The notes under the pieces are model-generated. The model was not told the origin of the DNA and ran no database searches. It worked only from the letters and a program-made list of their open reading frames with translations. The translations under genes and the position numbers were made by a program. Positions 1-8,210 of a stretch of 64,000 nt of DNA are shown here, piece by piece (the first letter of the stretch is position 1; every line of letters starts with the position of its first letter). This DNA is from Streptomyces sp. Isolate_45 (lineage in GTDB: Bacteria > Actinomycetota > Actinomycetes > Streptomycetales > Streptomycetaceae), in the NCBI RefSeq assembly GCF_024721315.2, contig NZ_JANFAK020000003.1, positions 1 to 64,000 of the forward strand, given 5' to 3'.

Positions 1-897
1 CTGGAAGCGGGCCGCCGCATCCAGGCGCCTCTCGCCGCCCACCTGTTGGGGCTCCTCGGCGCCGACGTCATCCGCATCGAACCGCCCGGCGGGGACCCGC
101 TGCGCGGCATGCCGCCCACCTGTTCGGGAGTCTCCGCACGCTGGCTCGCCCTGAACCGGGGCAAGAGCGCCGTGGAGATCGACATCAAGGCCGCCGCCGG
201 CCGCCGCCGACTGCGGGAACTGGCCTCCGGGGCCGACGTCTTCCTCCACAACTGGGCACCCGGCAGGGCCTCCGCGCTCGGCCTGGACGCCGACGACCTC
301 GCCCCGGTCAATCCCGCGCTCGTGTTCGCCTACACCGGAGGCTGGGCAGGGCGGCTCGACGACGCCCCCATGGGCACCGACTTCATGGTCCAGGCCCGCA
401 CCGGGGTCGGCGAGGCCGTCCGCCCCGAGGACGAACCGGCGGCCCCCTCGCTGATGACCCTGCTCGACGTACTCGGCGGGCTCCTCGGCACCGAAGCCGT
501 CCTCGCCGGCCTCCTGCTGAGGGAACGCACCGGCCACGGCGTCCGGGTGGACTCCTCCCTCCTCGGGGCCGCCGACCTCCTGACCGCCCCGGCCCTGCGG
601 CGTGCCGCCCACGGCGGGAACGCCCGCATGCCCGCCGGATTCCGCCGCCCGCTGCGCACGGCCGACGGCTGGATCGCGCCCGCCGACGACAGCGCCGCGG
701 CCGCGGCCCGGATCGCCGACGACCTGCGCGGCCGCTCCACGGCCGACGCCATCACCCGCCTCCACGAGGACGCACTGTCCGCGACGGCCGTCACCACCGA
801 CCTGTCCGCCCTCCACCACGACCCCCGCCTCACCGGCCCCATCGGCCGCGACACGCACGGCGCCCCCACAGTCCCCGACCCCTGGAGCTTCGCGTGA
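1..897 (+). CDS. CaiB/BaiF (family III) CoA-transferase, 5' end outside window
   Basis: The frame is open from base 1, so the true start lies upstream; about 298 residues remain. The N-terminal part carries the typical 'GADVIRIEPPGGDPLR' stretch of family III CoA-transferases, followed by 'LNRGKSAVEIDIK' and 'HNWAPGRA', all conserved in this family, which moves CoA between carboxylic acids through a covalent aspartyl-CoA intermediate. The product is shorter than the usual 380-400 residues, partly through edge truncation. Its stop overlaps the GTG of the following acyl-CoA ligase by 4 bp (GTGA), so the two are translationally coupled and probably act on the same acyl substrate. The substrate cannot be read from sequence. 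Confidence 0.85.
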   Translation: MEAGRRIQAPLAAHLLGLLGADVIRIEPPGGDPLRGMPPTCSGVSARWLALNRGKSAVEIDIKAAAGRRRLRELASGADVFLHNWAPGRASALGLDADDLAPVNPALVFAYTGGWAGRLDDAPMGTDFMVQARTGVGEAVRPEDEPAAPSLMTLLDVLGGLLGTEAVLAGLLLRERTGHGVRVDSSLLGAADLLTAPALRRAAHGGNARMPAGFRRPLRTADGWIAPADDSAAAAARIADDLRGRSTADAITRLHEDALSATAVTTDLSALHHDPRLTGPIGRDTHGAPTVPDPWSFA

Positions 898-2588
898 CCG
901 CCACCGGACCCGCCCTGCACGATCTGCTGCCCGCCGAACTGCGCCGCTCCTGGGTCGTCGACGGCACCTGCCCCGACCTCGACCTCTACAGCCTCTTCCG
1001 GGCCCGTCAGATCGCCGACCTGCACCACACCGCCGTCCTCGACGCCAAGGGCGCCCTCTGCTACACCGCGCTCGATCGGAAGGTGCGATGTCTCGCCGCC
1101 GGCCTGAGAGCCCTCGGCATCCGCCCCGGCGAGGTGGTCGGCGTGCAACTCCCCAACGACCGCGGCGCGGTCATCGCCGACCTGGCACTGGCCGCCCTCG
1201 GCGCGATCGCCCTGCCCTTCCCCGTGGGCCGGGGCACGCTGGAGGCCGAGTGCCTGCTGCGCCGGGCCGGGGCCGTGGCCGTCATCGCCGTGACCGACCA
1301 CCGCGGCACACGGCACGCCGCCGACCTGCTCACCCTGTCGGGCGCCCTGCCGGCCCTGCGCCACGTCATCGCCGCGGGCCCCGGCACCGCGCCGGAGGGG
1401 GCGGTCCCGCTCCGGGGGCTCATGCGGTCCGACCCCGGCGGGTTCGTTCCCGCCCGGCCCGACCCCGACAGCGCCGCCCGGATCCTCGTCTCGTCCGGTT
1501 CGGAGGCCGAACCGAAGATGGTCGCCTACTCGCACAACGCCCTGGCCGGCGGCCGAGGAAACTTCCTGGCCTCCCTCATCCCGGACCGCGCCGTGCCGCC
1601 GCGATGCCTGTTCCTCGTACCGCTCGCGTCGGCGTTCGGCTCCAACGGCACCTCCGTGACCCTGGCCAGGCACGGCGGCACCCTCGTCCTGCTCGACCAC
1701 TTCACCCCGGAAGCCGCGATCGAGGCGGTGCGCGCCCACGAACCGACGCACGTCCTCGGTGTCCCCACCATGGTCCGCATGATGCTCGAACGCCTCGACG
1801 CGACGGGCGGGCAACTGCCCGCGCCGACCGCCCTGGTCCTCGGCGGGGCACCCCTCGACGAGACCACGGCCGCCGCCGCCGCCAAGGCCTTCGGCTGCCC
1901 GGTCGTGAACCTCTACGGGTCGGCGGACGGGGTCAACTGCCATACGGGGCTGGCGCACACGGTGCCACCCACCGACGGCGGGGGAGTCATCGTCGGCCAC
2001 CCCGACCCCCGCGTCGCCGAGATCCGCATCGCCGATCCCGACACCCACGCCCCGCTGCCCGAAGGCGAGTTGGGGGAGATCATCTCGCGCGGCCCGATGA
2101 CCCCGCTGTGCTACGTCGCGGCCCCCGAACTCGACGCCCGCTACCGCACCCCCGACGGCTGGGTCCGCACCGGCGACCTCGGCTTCCTCGACCCCGAAGG
2201 GGCCCTGCACGTCGTCGGCCGGCTCAAGGACATCGTCATCCGCGGTGGCGCCAACATCAGCCCCGCCGAGGTGGAACGCGAACTCACCGCCCACCCCGAC
2301 GTCAGCGACGTGGTCTGCGTCGGCGTTCCCGACCCGCTGATGGGGGAGCGGCTCGCGGCCTGCGTGGTGGCCCGCGGAGCCCGCCGTCCCACGCTCGCCT
2401 CGCTCGCCGAGCACCTGACCGCACGCGGCCTGGGACGGTCCAAGCACCCCGAGCGGCTCCTGGTCGTCGAGGCACTGCCGCTGACGGCGGCCGGCAAACC
2501 CGACCGGACCGCGCTGTGCCAACTCCTCGCCGCGCAAACAGGAATGGACGACGACAGCGACACGGTCCCGCTCGCGCACGCGGGATGA
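894..2588 (+). CDS. AMP-dependent acyl-CoA synthetase/ligase
   Basis: A 564-residue ANL-superfamily adenylating enzyme. Core motifs are visible: a P-loop-like 'SSGSEAEPKMVAYSH' (A3), 'YGSAD' (A5), 'RTGDLG' (A7), 'GRLKDIVIRGGANISPAEVE' (A8, the hinge) and 'LTAAGKPDR' with the likely catalytic lysine (A10). The P-loop is degenerate compared with the usual TSGTTGxPKG: it lacks the Thr-Thr and has Glu-Ala. There is no carrier domain, so CoA is the expected acceptor. The GTG start overlaps the CoA-transferase stop. Expected role: activation of a carboxylic acid to its CoA thioester in a short catabolic or side pathway with its neighbour. Cytoplasmic; substrate unknown. Confidence 0.88.
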   Translation: MTATGPALHDLLPAELRRSWVVDGTCPDLDLYSLFRARQIADLHHTAVLDAKGALCYTALDRKVRCLAAGLRALGIRPGEVVGVQLPNDRGAVIADLALAALGAIALPFPVGRGTLEAECLLRRAGAVAVIAVTDHRGTRHAADLLTLSGALPALRHVIAAGPGTAPEGAVPLRGLMRSDPGGFVPARPDPDSAARILVSSGSEAEPKMVAYSHNALAGGRGNFLASLIPDRAVPPRCLFLVPLASAFGSNGTSVTLARHGGTLVLLDHFTPEAAIEAVRAHEPTHVLGVPTMVRMMLERLDATGGQLPAPTALVLGGAPLDETTAAAAAKAFGCPVVNLYGSADGVNCHTGLAHTVPPTDGGGVIVGHPDPRVAEIRIADPDTHAPLPEGELGEIISRGPMTPLCYVAAPELDARYRTPDGWVRTGDLGFLDPEGALHVVGRLKDIVIRGGANISPAEVERELTAHPDVSDVVCVGVPDPLMGERLAACVVARGARRPTLASLAEHLTARGLGRSKHPERLLVVEALPLTAAGKPDRTALCQLLAAQTGMDDDSDTVPLAHAG

Positions 2589-2594
2589 CACGAC

Positions 2595-2626
2595 GGGGCC
2601 CGGCGACCAACCGGCCGCCGGGCCCC
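2595..2626. terminator. bidirectional hairpin terminator
   Basis: An 11-bp perfect stem (GGGGCCCGGCG / CGCCGGGCCCC) with a 10-nt loop sits in the 66-bp gap between the convergent acyl-CoA ligase and the metal-binding lipoprotein gene. There is no U-tract, which is usual for high-GC actinomycete terminators. Confidence 0.65.
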
Positions 2627-2654
2627 CTCGAACTCCCGCTCTCCCGAACCGGTT

Positions 2655-3455
2655 TCAGGAGCCCGACATGGCCTTCTTCAACTCGGCCGCGGCGTTCCGG
2701 TACACCGGCAGGAGGTCGAGGTCCTCCCCCGGATAGTTCACGATCCTCACCTGCTTCGCTCCCGAGTCGGGAAGGACGGTGCCGGTGGACATGTGCGCGT
2801 TGTCCAGGACGAGCGCGGGCTTCTTCGCGGACAGCTCGGAGAGCTGGGCCGGGGTCACCGCCTCCGGCCCGTAGGTGCCCACCGTCGTGGCCCCCGCCAG
2901 CTTCGCCGACCAGCCGGTGAAGACCTGCGTCACGACCGAGGGGCTCCGGCCGCCGGGCCAGGCCGCCCGGACCTCCTCGTTCAACCGCGCGTACGAGGTG
3001 TCGAACCCGGACTTCCAGCGCGAGGCCGCTTCCTCCGTACCGAAGAGCCGGCTCAGCTCCGCCACCTCGGCACGCACCGCGTCCGGGTCGTTGTCGAGGT
3101 TGACCTCGACCAGCTTGGCCTTCGAACCGGCCGCCTCCTTGATCTTCGCCGCGTACGGCTCGAAGGGCGCGTACAGCACGAAGTCGGCCCGGGCCACGGC
3201 GGCGAGGTCGGAGGGCTTGGGATCGTAGTCCGGGGCGTGGTGCACGGACTGAGGCACGATCACCTTGATGTCCTCGGCGCCGGCCGCCTTGGCGAACGCG
3301 CCCTCCCACGTGGTCGTGACGACCACGACCGGCTTCCCGCCGCGGGACGGCGCGGCCTCCCCCGAGGAGGCGCCGCTCCCGCAGCCGGCGCTCAACAGGA
3401 GGGCCCCGCTCAGTGCGAGGAGGGAAGGGACTCGGGCGAGGGGGTGGGGCGCCAT
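2655..3455 (-). CDS. metal (Zn/Mn-type) ABC transporter substrate-binding lipoprotein
   Basis: 266 residues with a lipoprotein signal ending in the lipobox LSAGC, so it is tethered outside the membrane. The body resembles the cluster A-I (ZnuA/TroA-like) family: 'VVVVTTTWEGAFAKAAGAED', 'VHHAPDYDPKPSDL' and 'LVEVNLDNDPD'. The two adjacent His in the second segment could be ligands. The later His ligands expected in ZnuA/AztC are not obvious, so the metal, or even metal binding, is uncertain. The ATG is preceded by GGAG with 9 nt spacing, and this start lies 46 bp inside the upstream permease gene, an unusually long overlap. It is the third gene of an ATPase-permease-binding protein operon. Confidence 0.78.
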   Translation of the reverse strand: MAPHPLARVPSLLALSGALLLSAGCGSGASSGEAAPSRGGKPVVVVTTTWEGAFAKAAGAEDIKVIVPQSVHHAPDYDPKPSDLAAVARADFVLYAPFEPYAAKIKEAAGSKAKLVEVNLDNDPDAVRAEVAELSRLFGTEEAASRWKSGFDTSYARLNEEVRAAWPGGRSPSVVTQVFTGWSAKLAGATTVGTYGPEAVTPAQLSELSAKKPALVLDNAHMSTGTVLPDSGAKQVRIVNYPGEDLDLLPVYRNAAAELKKAMSGS

Positions 3456-4279
3456 GAGCTGATTCTCCGTTCGGGGATGAGGTGCACGGCGAGGACGACA
3501 GCCCCCGCCGTCAGGACGAGGACCGGGCCCGGGGGCCAGTCCAGCCACAGGGCCAGGACGAACCCGGTCAGGTTCACCACGACGCCGATGCCGACCGCCC
3601 ACAGGGTGATCGACTTCAGCGAGCCGCCCAGCCGCCGGGCGGCCAGGGCCGGGAGCAGCGTCAGGGCGTCGACGAGCAGGGCGCCGGTGAGTTTGATCGC
3701 CCCCGCCACGGCCACGGCCACCAGGACCAGGAGCGCCGCGGTCAGGGCCCGTACGGGGACCCCCGAGCATTCGGCGAGCTCGCGGTCGTACAGCAGCAGC
3801 CCGATCTCGCGCCGCCGCCACCAGAACAGGCCGGGCACCAGCACCGCCAGTACGCCCAGGACGACGAGGTCGGTGGGCCCCACCGACAGGATCGACCCCC
3901 ACAACAGGGCGAACGCACCGGACGCGTTGACCCCCGACACCGCCAGCAGGAGCAGCGCCGCGGCGATGGCCAGGCTCATCAGCAGCCCCATGGCCCCCGA
4001 CAGGCCGTCCGCCGTCCGGGCCAGCGGGGCGACCCCCGCACCGGCGAGCGCGCAGGCGGCGAGCGCGCACAGCATCGGATCCAGGCCGGTCAACAGGCCG
4101 ACCGCGATGCCGAGCAGCGCCACGTGCATCATCGCGAACCGCACGGGCATGATGTCGAGGCCCACGATGACCACACCGATCACAGGCAGCCCGACCGCGG
4201 CCAGCAGCAGCGCCAGGCCCGCCCGCTGAACGGCCAGCAGCCCGAGCAGTTCACCGAGGTCGGCGCCGGCGAGGGTCAC
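3410..4279 (-). CDS. metal-type ABC transporter permease
   Basis: 289 residues starting at a GTG that overlaps the ATPase stop (GTGA). Eight or nine hydrophobic segments are spread along the length, as in the ABC-3 (ZnuB/TroB) family; 'MPVRFAMMHVALLGIAVGLL' and 'IKLTGALLVDALTLLPALAARRL' correspond to conserved parts of that family. It forms the membrane channel of the importer with the neighbouring ATPase and lipoprotein. Its 3' end overlaps the lipoprotein gene start by 46 bp. The family match rests on the hydrophobic pattern and gene order rather than a catalytic motif. Confidence 0.82.
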   Translation of the reverse strand: MTLAGADLGELLGLLAVQRAGLALLLAAVGLPVIGVVIVGLDIMPVRFAMMHVALLGIAVGLLTGLDPMLCALAACALAGAGVAPLARTADGLSGAMGLLMSLAIAAALLLLAVSGVNASGAFALLWGSILSVGPTDLVVLGVLAVLVPGLFWWRRREIGLLLYDRELAECSGVPVRALTAALLVLVAVAVAGAIKLTGALLVDALTLLPALAARRLGGSLKSITLWAVGIGVVVNLTGFVLALWLDWPPGPVLVLTAGAVVLAVHLIPERRISSWRPTPSPESLPSSH

Positions 4280-4911
4280 CGCACCTCCCGCAGCCGCCCC
4301 GCGGCCATCTCCAGCACCCGGTCGCACCGTCCGGCCATCTCCCGGTCGTGCGTCACCACGATCAGCGTCACGGGCAGCGACGTGAGGACGTCGGCCGCCC
4401 GGGACTGGCCGTCGAAGTCGAGGGCGGCGGTCGGCTCGTCGGCCAGGACCACCTGGGCCCCGGCGGCCACGCAGCCGATCGCCCGGGCGAGGTACATGCG
4501 CTGCAACTGGCCGCCGGAGAGGGTGTGCAGGGGCCGGGCGGTCAGCGCGCCCACCCCGAGCCGGTCGGCGGCCTCCGCCGCCTCGACCCCGGCGGCGCCG
4601 GCGGCGAGGAGCTCCGACCCGAGGAGGGGGAACCGGCCGGCCGCCGGCTTCTGCGGGATCCAGGCGCAGGCCCGCCGCCGCCAGGCCCACTCCGCCGCCG
4701 AACCGGTGCCCCGGCCGCCGACCAGGATCGAGCCCGTCACCTGCCGGTGCAGCCCGAGCACGGCCCGCAGCAGGGTGGTCTTGCCGGAACCGTTGGTCCC
4801 GGTCAGTGCCACCCGCTCGCCCGCCGCGATCTCCAGGTCCACGTCGGCGACGGCCTCGACCCGGCCGTGCCGGCAGGCCACCTCCCGCATGCGTACGTCC
4901 AACCCGCCCAT
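4276..4911 (-). CDS. metal-type ABC transporter ATP-binding protein
   Basis: 211 residues from an ATG preceded by GAGGG; an upstream in-frame ATG at 4971 is less likely because it has no ribosome binding site. Walker A is 'GTNGSGKTT' (about residue 38), signature 'LSGGQLQRM', Walker B 'VVLADEPTAALD', and H-loop 'VTHDR'. It is the first gene of the three-gene importer operon (ATPase, permease, binding protein) with translational coupling to the permease. No obvious Zur-type palindrome was seen in the 200 bp upstream, so its regulation is not visible. Confidence 0.88.
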   Translation of the reverse strand: MGGLDVRMREVACRHGRVEAVADVDLEIAAGERVALTGTNGSGKTTLLRAVLGLHRQVTGSILVGGRGTGSAAEWAWRRRACAWIPQKPAAGRFPLLGSELLAAGAAGVEAAEAADRLGVGALTARPLHTLSGGQLQRMYLARAIGCVAAGAQVVLADEPTAALDFDGQSRAADVLTSLPVTLIVVTHDREMAGRCDRVLEMAAGRLREVR

Positions 4912-5121
4912 CGCACGTCCCTCGATCCTCCGTAGCAGGGAGTGGGTCGGGCCGGGTGTCCGCCCTCCCACACCCCAGGAGTCGGACGCCGGGCCCGCCG
5001 GGTTCCCGCCACCGGCCCGGTGCTCGCGAACATCCGGCCGGCACCCTCCGGCCCCCGCCTCGCGTACCTCCCGCCGATACCCGCAGGCCCCGCCCCCGCG
5101 CCCGCGCCCCGGTCACAGCAC

Positions 5122-5127
5122 TAGGCT
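5122..5127 (+). promoter_or_regulatory. -10 box TAGGCT of a probable leaderless transcript
   Basis: TAGGCT lies 8 nt before the GTG of the next gene, so transcription would begin at or next to the start codon. No Shine-Dalgarno sequence precedes that GTG, which fits a leaderless mRNA. A clear -35 box was not identified. Confidence 0.55.
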
Positions 5128-5135
5128 CTGCGGAT

Positions 5136-5717
5136 GTGACCCCCTACTCCTTGGCGTTCTACATGGACGTCGTCACCACCGGCACCGTCCTCGGGCTGCG
5201 CCCCACCGACCCTCCCGACCGGGTCACCGAGGTCCTTGGGCCGGGATTCGCCGAGAACGACCACGGCGGCGTCGGCATGTTCCGCGACTACGGCCTCGCC
5301 GAGTTCCACTGGCACCGGGACGGAGCGGACCGGCCCTGGTCCGGGCACCACTTCACCCTCCAGGTGCACCGCCTCGCCGCTCGCGACCGCACCCTCGTCA
5401 ACGCCGCCATCCGCGCCCGCCACGGACGCTTCGCGCCCCGGCTGCGGTTCGCGAAGCTCCAGCGGCTGCTGGAGCGGCGCGGCGTCCCGCTGGTGGAGGT
5501 CCCGGAGAGCGCGGGGAACGCCCCGTACTACCGGACGTTCCGGCAGCCCGCCTCCCGGGTGGCCGTGTCCGTCATCGGCGCCCACGGCGAATACAACACG
5601 CCGGACGACCTGCGCGTCGGTGACGTGTACTCGATCCAGGCCCCCATGACGGACGAGGAAGCGGAATACCGCATCGCGCGCGCCGCCCGGCAGCAGGACG
5701 TCCCGCCCGTGCGGTAG
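5136..5717 (+). CDS. conserved hypothetical protein
   Basis: 193 residues, starting at GTG; the longer upstream reading frame is ignored because a -10 box sits just before this codon. The product is soluble, with no signal peptide or membrane segment. The N-terminus 'YSLAFYMDVVTTGTVLGL' followed by 'GFAENDHGGVGMFRDYGLAEFHWHRDG' alternates hydrophobic strands and charged turns, suggesting an alpha/beta protein. It looks like a streptomycete-restricted family but no catalytic motif is recognisable. It ends inside a 23-bp inverted repeat that separates it from the convergent NUDIX gene. Confidence 0.7.
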   Translation: MTPYSLAFYMDVVTTGTVLGLRPTDPPDRVTEVLGPGFAENDHGGVGMFRDYGLAEFHWHRDGADRPWSGHHFTLQVHRLAARDRTLVNAAIRARHGRFAPRLRFAKLQRLLERRGVPLVEVPESAGNAPYYRTFRQPASRVAVSVIGAHGEYNTPDDLRVGDVYSIQAPMTDEEAEYRIARAARQQDVPPVR

Positions 5718-5788
5718 GGCCTGTCGTCGAACTCCCGTCCGCCGCGAGGCCGCCCTCCGGGCGACGACGGGAGTTCGACGACAGGCCC
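5717..5788. repeat. 23-bp perfect inverted repeat (MITE-like element or strong terminator)
   Basis: The arms at 5717-5739 and 5766-5788 are exact reverse complements over 23 bp, beginning GGGCCTGTCGTCGAACTCCC, with a 26-bp centre that contains a smaller GCCC/GGGC hairpin. The left arm begins at the last base of the preceding stop codon. Position between convergent genes allows a terminator role, but the length and perfection are more like the two ends of a miniature inverted-repeat element. No transposase is nearby. Confidence 0.8.
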
Positions 5789-5826
5789 CAGGCCCCCCAG
5801 CGCCGCCCGGCACACCCCCGCCCGGG

Positions 5827-6360
5827 CTACCCCCAGCCCATCTCGGAGTACGCCTCGCCGCGTCCGATCGCCTCGATCGCGGCCCGCGCGTACGGCACGA
5901 TCGGCTCGGGAAGGTCGGCGGGGTGCTGCCAGGACCACTCCAGGCACTTGTCCGGCTCCCGGATCTCCGGAACGCCCGACCAGGCGTGCGCCCGGAACAC
6001 CAGCTGGATGCGGGGCGGTCCACCTGCCGCACCCGGGTGCAGCAGGTGGACGGTGTGCACGAGCTCGACGTCCTCGGCCGCGATCGTCAGCCCGGCCTCC
6101 TCCTCGGCCTCCCGGATCAGGGCGCCCAGGGCGCCCTCGTCCTCGCAGTGGCCGGCCAGGAAGTGGTAGCTGCCGCCCGCGTACGCGACGTCGGGGTGGC
6201 GCAACCCGAGCAGGATCCGGCCGTCCGCGCGCCGGAGGTAGAGGTGTACGCCGACGATGTTCGGCCGGGCACCGCCGTACTCGGCCCGGCGGCCCGGGAC
6301 GAAGCGGTGCGGGGGAGCCGCGGCGGCGCTCGCGCGCGCGTCGGCGGGTGGGTCGGTCAT
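5827..6360 (-). CDS. NUDIX hydrolase
   Basis: 177 residues from an ATG with GAGGAG at good distance. The Nudix box is 'GHCEDEGALGALIREAEEEAG' read in part: REAEEEAGL is intact, but the first segment has one residue fewer than GX5EX7REUXEEXGU, as if shortened between the Gly and the first Glu. Because the REUXEEXGU metal-binding core is complete, activity on a nucleoside diphosphate-linked substrate is expected. 'HPDVAYAGGSYHFLAGHCE' suggests the subgroup commonly annotated only as NUDIX. It is transcribed away from the neighbouring membrane protein gene. Confidence 0.88.
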   Translation of the reverse strand: MTDPPADARASAAAAPPHRFVPGRRAEYGGARPNIVGVHLYLRRADGRILLGLRHPDVAYAGGSYHFLAGHCEDEGALGALIREAEEEAGLTIAAEDVELVHTVHLLHPGAAGGPPRIQLVFRAHAWSGVPEIREPDKCLEWSWQHPADLPEPIVPYARAAIEAIGRGEAYSEMGWG

Positions 6361-6545
6361 CCGGTTCTCCTCGGGGTGGGCGGCCTGACCGTGCGTTCCC
6401 GACGATGCCGTGGAGCCGGCCGCCCCGCGGGCCGTTCGCGGCGCGCGGCACCCGAAAGGGGACACCGCGGTACTCCCGGCCCTGTGGCTCCACGGGATGC
6501 GGCGGTATCCTCCTCGTCATCCCTACCCGAGACCGGAGCACCGTG

Positions 6546-7199
6546 ATGTTGGCGCACGAGTACGGCTACCAGGTGTTGCCCGGAACGGCCTTGGAGACCC
6601 CCGGGGTCGAAGAGGTGCTGCGGCGCCGCGAACGGGGTTCCACGCGGGCGGTGTCGGCGCTCGCGGCGGAGGTCGTGCTGCTGGTCGCCGCCGTCCTGCT
6701 CGTCGGCCCGACGTCCACGGCGGCCGCGGTGATCGCCGCCGGGTTCGTCCCCGTCCTCGCGGTGACGGCCGGCCTGTGGTTCCTCTGGCGCAGGGCCCGT
6801 CGCAAGGAGCGGCTCGCCATGAGCACCTACGGCTGGCAGGTGTGGCCCTGCCGTTCGCAGGAGGTTCGCGTCGTCTCCGGCGACGGACAGCGCGCGCAGG
6901 GCCGCCGGTGGGGCACGGACGGCCGCGTCGTGCTGCTGGAACCCGACGGCCGGAGCCACTGCTCGTTCCCGCAGCCCTGGGATGGCTGGGACGGCCCGAG
7001 CGTTCCGCGGCAACAGGCCCACGACCGGATGTGGTTCGCCGGGGACCCCCGGTTCGGCGGCATGCTCGCGGCGCCCGGGGGCCTCCCGTTCCGCTACGTC
7101 GTCCGCACCACCCCGGGCAGGCGCGGCGGCTCCACCGCCGAGGACGAGGCGGCCCGCCGCAGCGGTCTCATGCCGCGGAACTGGACGCCCCGCTCCTGA
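6546..7199 (+). CDS. hypothetical two-TM membrane protein
   Basis: 217 residues. The ATG follows GGAG by 7 nt; a GTG immediately before it is an alternative. Two adjacent hydrophobic helices ('ALAAEVVLLVAAVLLVG' and 'AAAVIAAGFVPVLAVTAGLW') at about residues 37-85 end in an Arg-rich segment, so the roughly 130-residue C-terminal part should be cytoplasmic. That part is rich in Trp and Gly ('PQPWDGWDGPSVPRQQAHDRMWFAGDP' in part) and resembles no family I recognise. It ends at a hairpin terminator. Confidence 0.72.
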   Translation: MLAHEYGYQVLPGTALETPGVEEVLRRRERGSTRAVSALAAEVVLLVAAVLLVGPTSTAAAVIAAGFVPVLAVTAGLWFLWRRARRKERLAMSTYGWQVWPCRSQEVRVVSGDGQRAQGRRWGTDGRVVLLEPDGRSHCSFPQPWDGWDGPSVPRQQAHDRMWFAGDPRFGGMLAAPGGLPFRYVVRTTPGRRGGSTAEDEAARRSGLMPRNWTPRS

Positions 7200-7211
7200 C
7201 ACCGCAACAGG

Positions 7212-7249
7212 TCCCGTTGTCCTGCGTACGCGTACTCGGGACGACGGGA
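7212..7249 (+). terminator. hairpin terminator after the membrane protein gene
   Basis: An 11-bp stem TCCCGTTGTCC / GGACGACGGGA with one G-U pair and a 16-nt loop, 12 bp past the stop codon. The other convergent gene (lipoprotein) ends about 90 bp further on. Confidence 0.5.
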
Positions 7250-7339
7250 GCGCGGGGCTGTGACCGTCGAGCCTCGCCATCCACTACGCGAGGGTGCCCT
7301 GACCCCGCCGGAGCACGGGCCGCGCCGCCGCCCGACGGC

Positions 7340-8059
7340 TCAGGAGATGGCGTACCACTGACTGGCCCAGCCCGTGTTGATGGTGCTGGTGGACTGGTCG
7401 GCGAGGTTCACGGAGGCCGGCAGCGTGGTCTGCCCGGTCAGCAGGGTGCTGTAGCGCAGCTGCGGCGGCGTGAGGCCGGCGTTGACGGAGATGCCCGCCC
7501 CGGTCGCCTTCAGGGTGAGGGCGTTGGTGGCCCAGCTGCCGTTGAGCAGCAGGGCGATGAAGTAGGTGCCGGGGGCGGCGGTGAACGGCTTGGCGAGGGG
7601 CAGCGGCTTGGCGATCGCGTCCGTCATCAGCTGGGGCGAGACGTCCGCCGTCGACGCGAGCAGGGCGCCCCGGGCGTCGTACACGCCGAGGTAGCAGTTG
7701 GACAGCTGCGCGTTCGGGTCCACCCCGGCGAGGCCCAGCCAGATGTTCGACCAGGTGATCTGCTCGCGCAGGACGATCTTCACCAGGGTGACCCGGCCGC
7801 CCACACCGGCCGCCGACTGGGCCGTCACGTGCCCCGCGTCGTTGGGGTCGCCGGTCCAGGCCAGCAGGTTCTGGTCCCGGGGGAGGGGCCCGTCGAACCC
7901 GGCGGCGCCGCCGCGCGCGGGCGGCGGCACGGGCGAGGGGGCCGCGGAACTCTTCGCCGCGCCCGCTCCGTCGCCCTGCGCCGTGCAGCCGGTCAGGACG
8001 AGCAGCGCCGACAGGACGGCGGCCAGGCCGGCCGTGGCGGTGGTGGTACGGGTGCGCAT
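7340..8059 (-). CDS. putative lipoprotein, secreted
   Basis: 239 residues; ATG preceded by GGGGGG. The signal peptide ends in the lipobox LTGC (about residue 22-25), followed by a 25-residue Ala/Pro/Ser linker and then a domain rich in beta-strand-like, Asn/Thr-containing sequence ('TWSNIWLGLAGVDPNAQLSNCYLGVYDARG', in part). The C-terminal region 'PGTYFIALLLNGSW' looks like a jelly-roll or collagen-binding-like fold. No enzyme motif is seen. It is probably displayed on the outer face of the membrane. Confidence 0.72.
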   Translation of the reverse strand: MRTRTTTATAGLAAVLSALLVLTGCTAQGDGAGAAKSSAAPSPVPPPARGGAAGFDGPLPRDQNLLAWTGDPNDAGHVTAQSAAGVGGRVTLVKIVLREQITWSNIWLGLAGVDPNAQLSNCYLGVYDARGALLASTADVSPQLMTDAIAKPLPLAKPFTAAPGTYFIALLLNGSWATNALTLKATGAGISVNAGLTPPQLRYSTLLTGQTTLPASVNLADQSTSTINTGWASQWYAIS

Positions 8060-8173
8060 GGTCCCCCCATGAGGTGCGTGTGTGTCGGGGGGACATGGTC
8101 ACACGACCTCGCGAGGGCCGGGCCACCGGATCCGTGCGGTGCGCGGGCGTCGCTCCATGGGTTATCGTTGATC

Positions 8174-8202
8174 TTGTGCTCGCCGCCGTGAACAGCGGTT
8201 GT
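8174..8202 (+). promoter_or_regulatory. candidate promoter of the tRNA-like gene
   Basis: TTGTGC and GGTTGT are separated by 17 bp; the predicted start falls within a few bases of the first nucleotide of the cloverleaf at 8211. Both hexamers are weak, so this is tentative. Confidence 0.35.
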
Positions 8203-8210
8203 CGGGTCCG

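Noticed and set aside
330..2591. Very long open frame on the minus strand opposite the acyl-CoA ligase
   Set aside because: It is a GC-bias shadow: low-complexity Gly/Arg/Ala product, no start signals, and it lies wholly opposite a well-supported enzyme. The same applies to many long antisense frames in this window.
4912..5121. Zur or DtxR-type operator before the metal ABC operon
   Set aside because: No AT-rich palindrome of the expected form is visible in this very GC-rich stretch.
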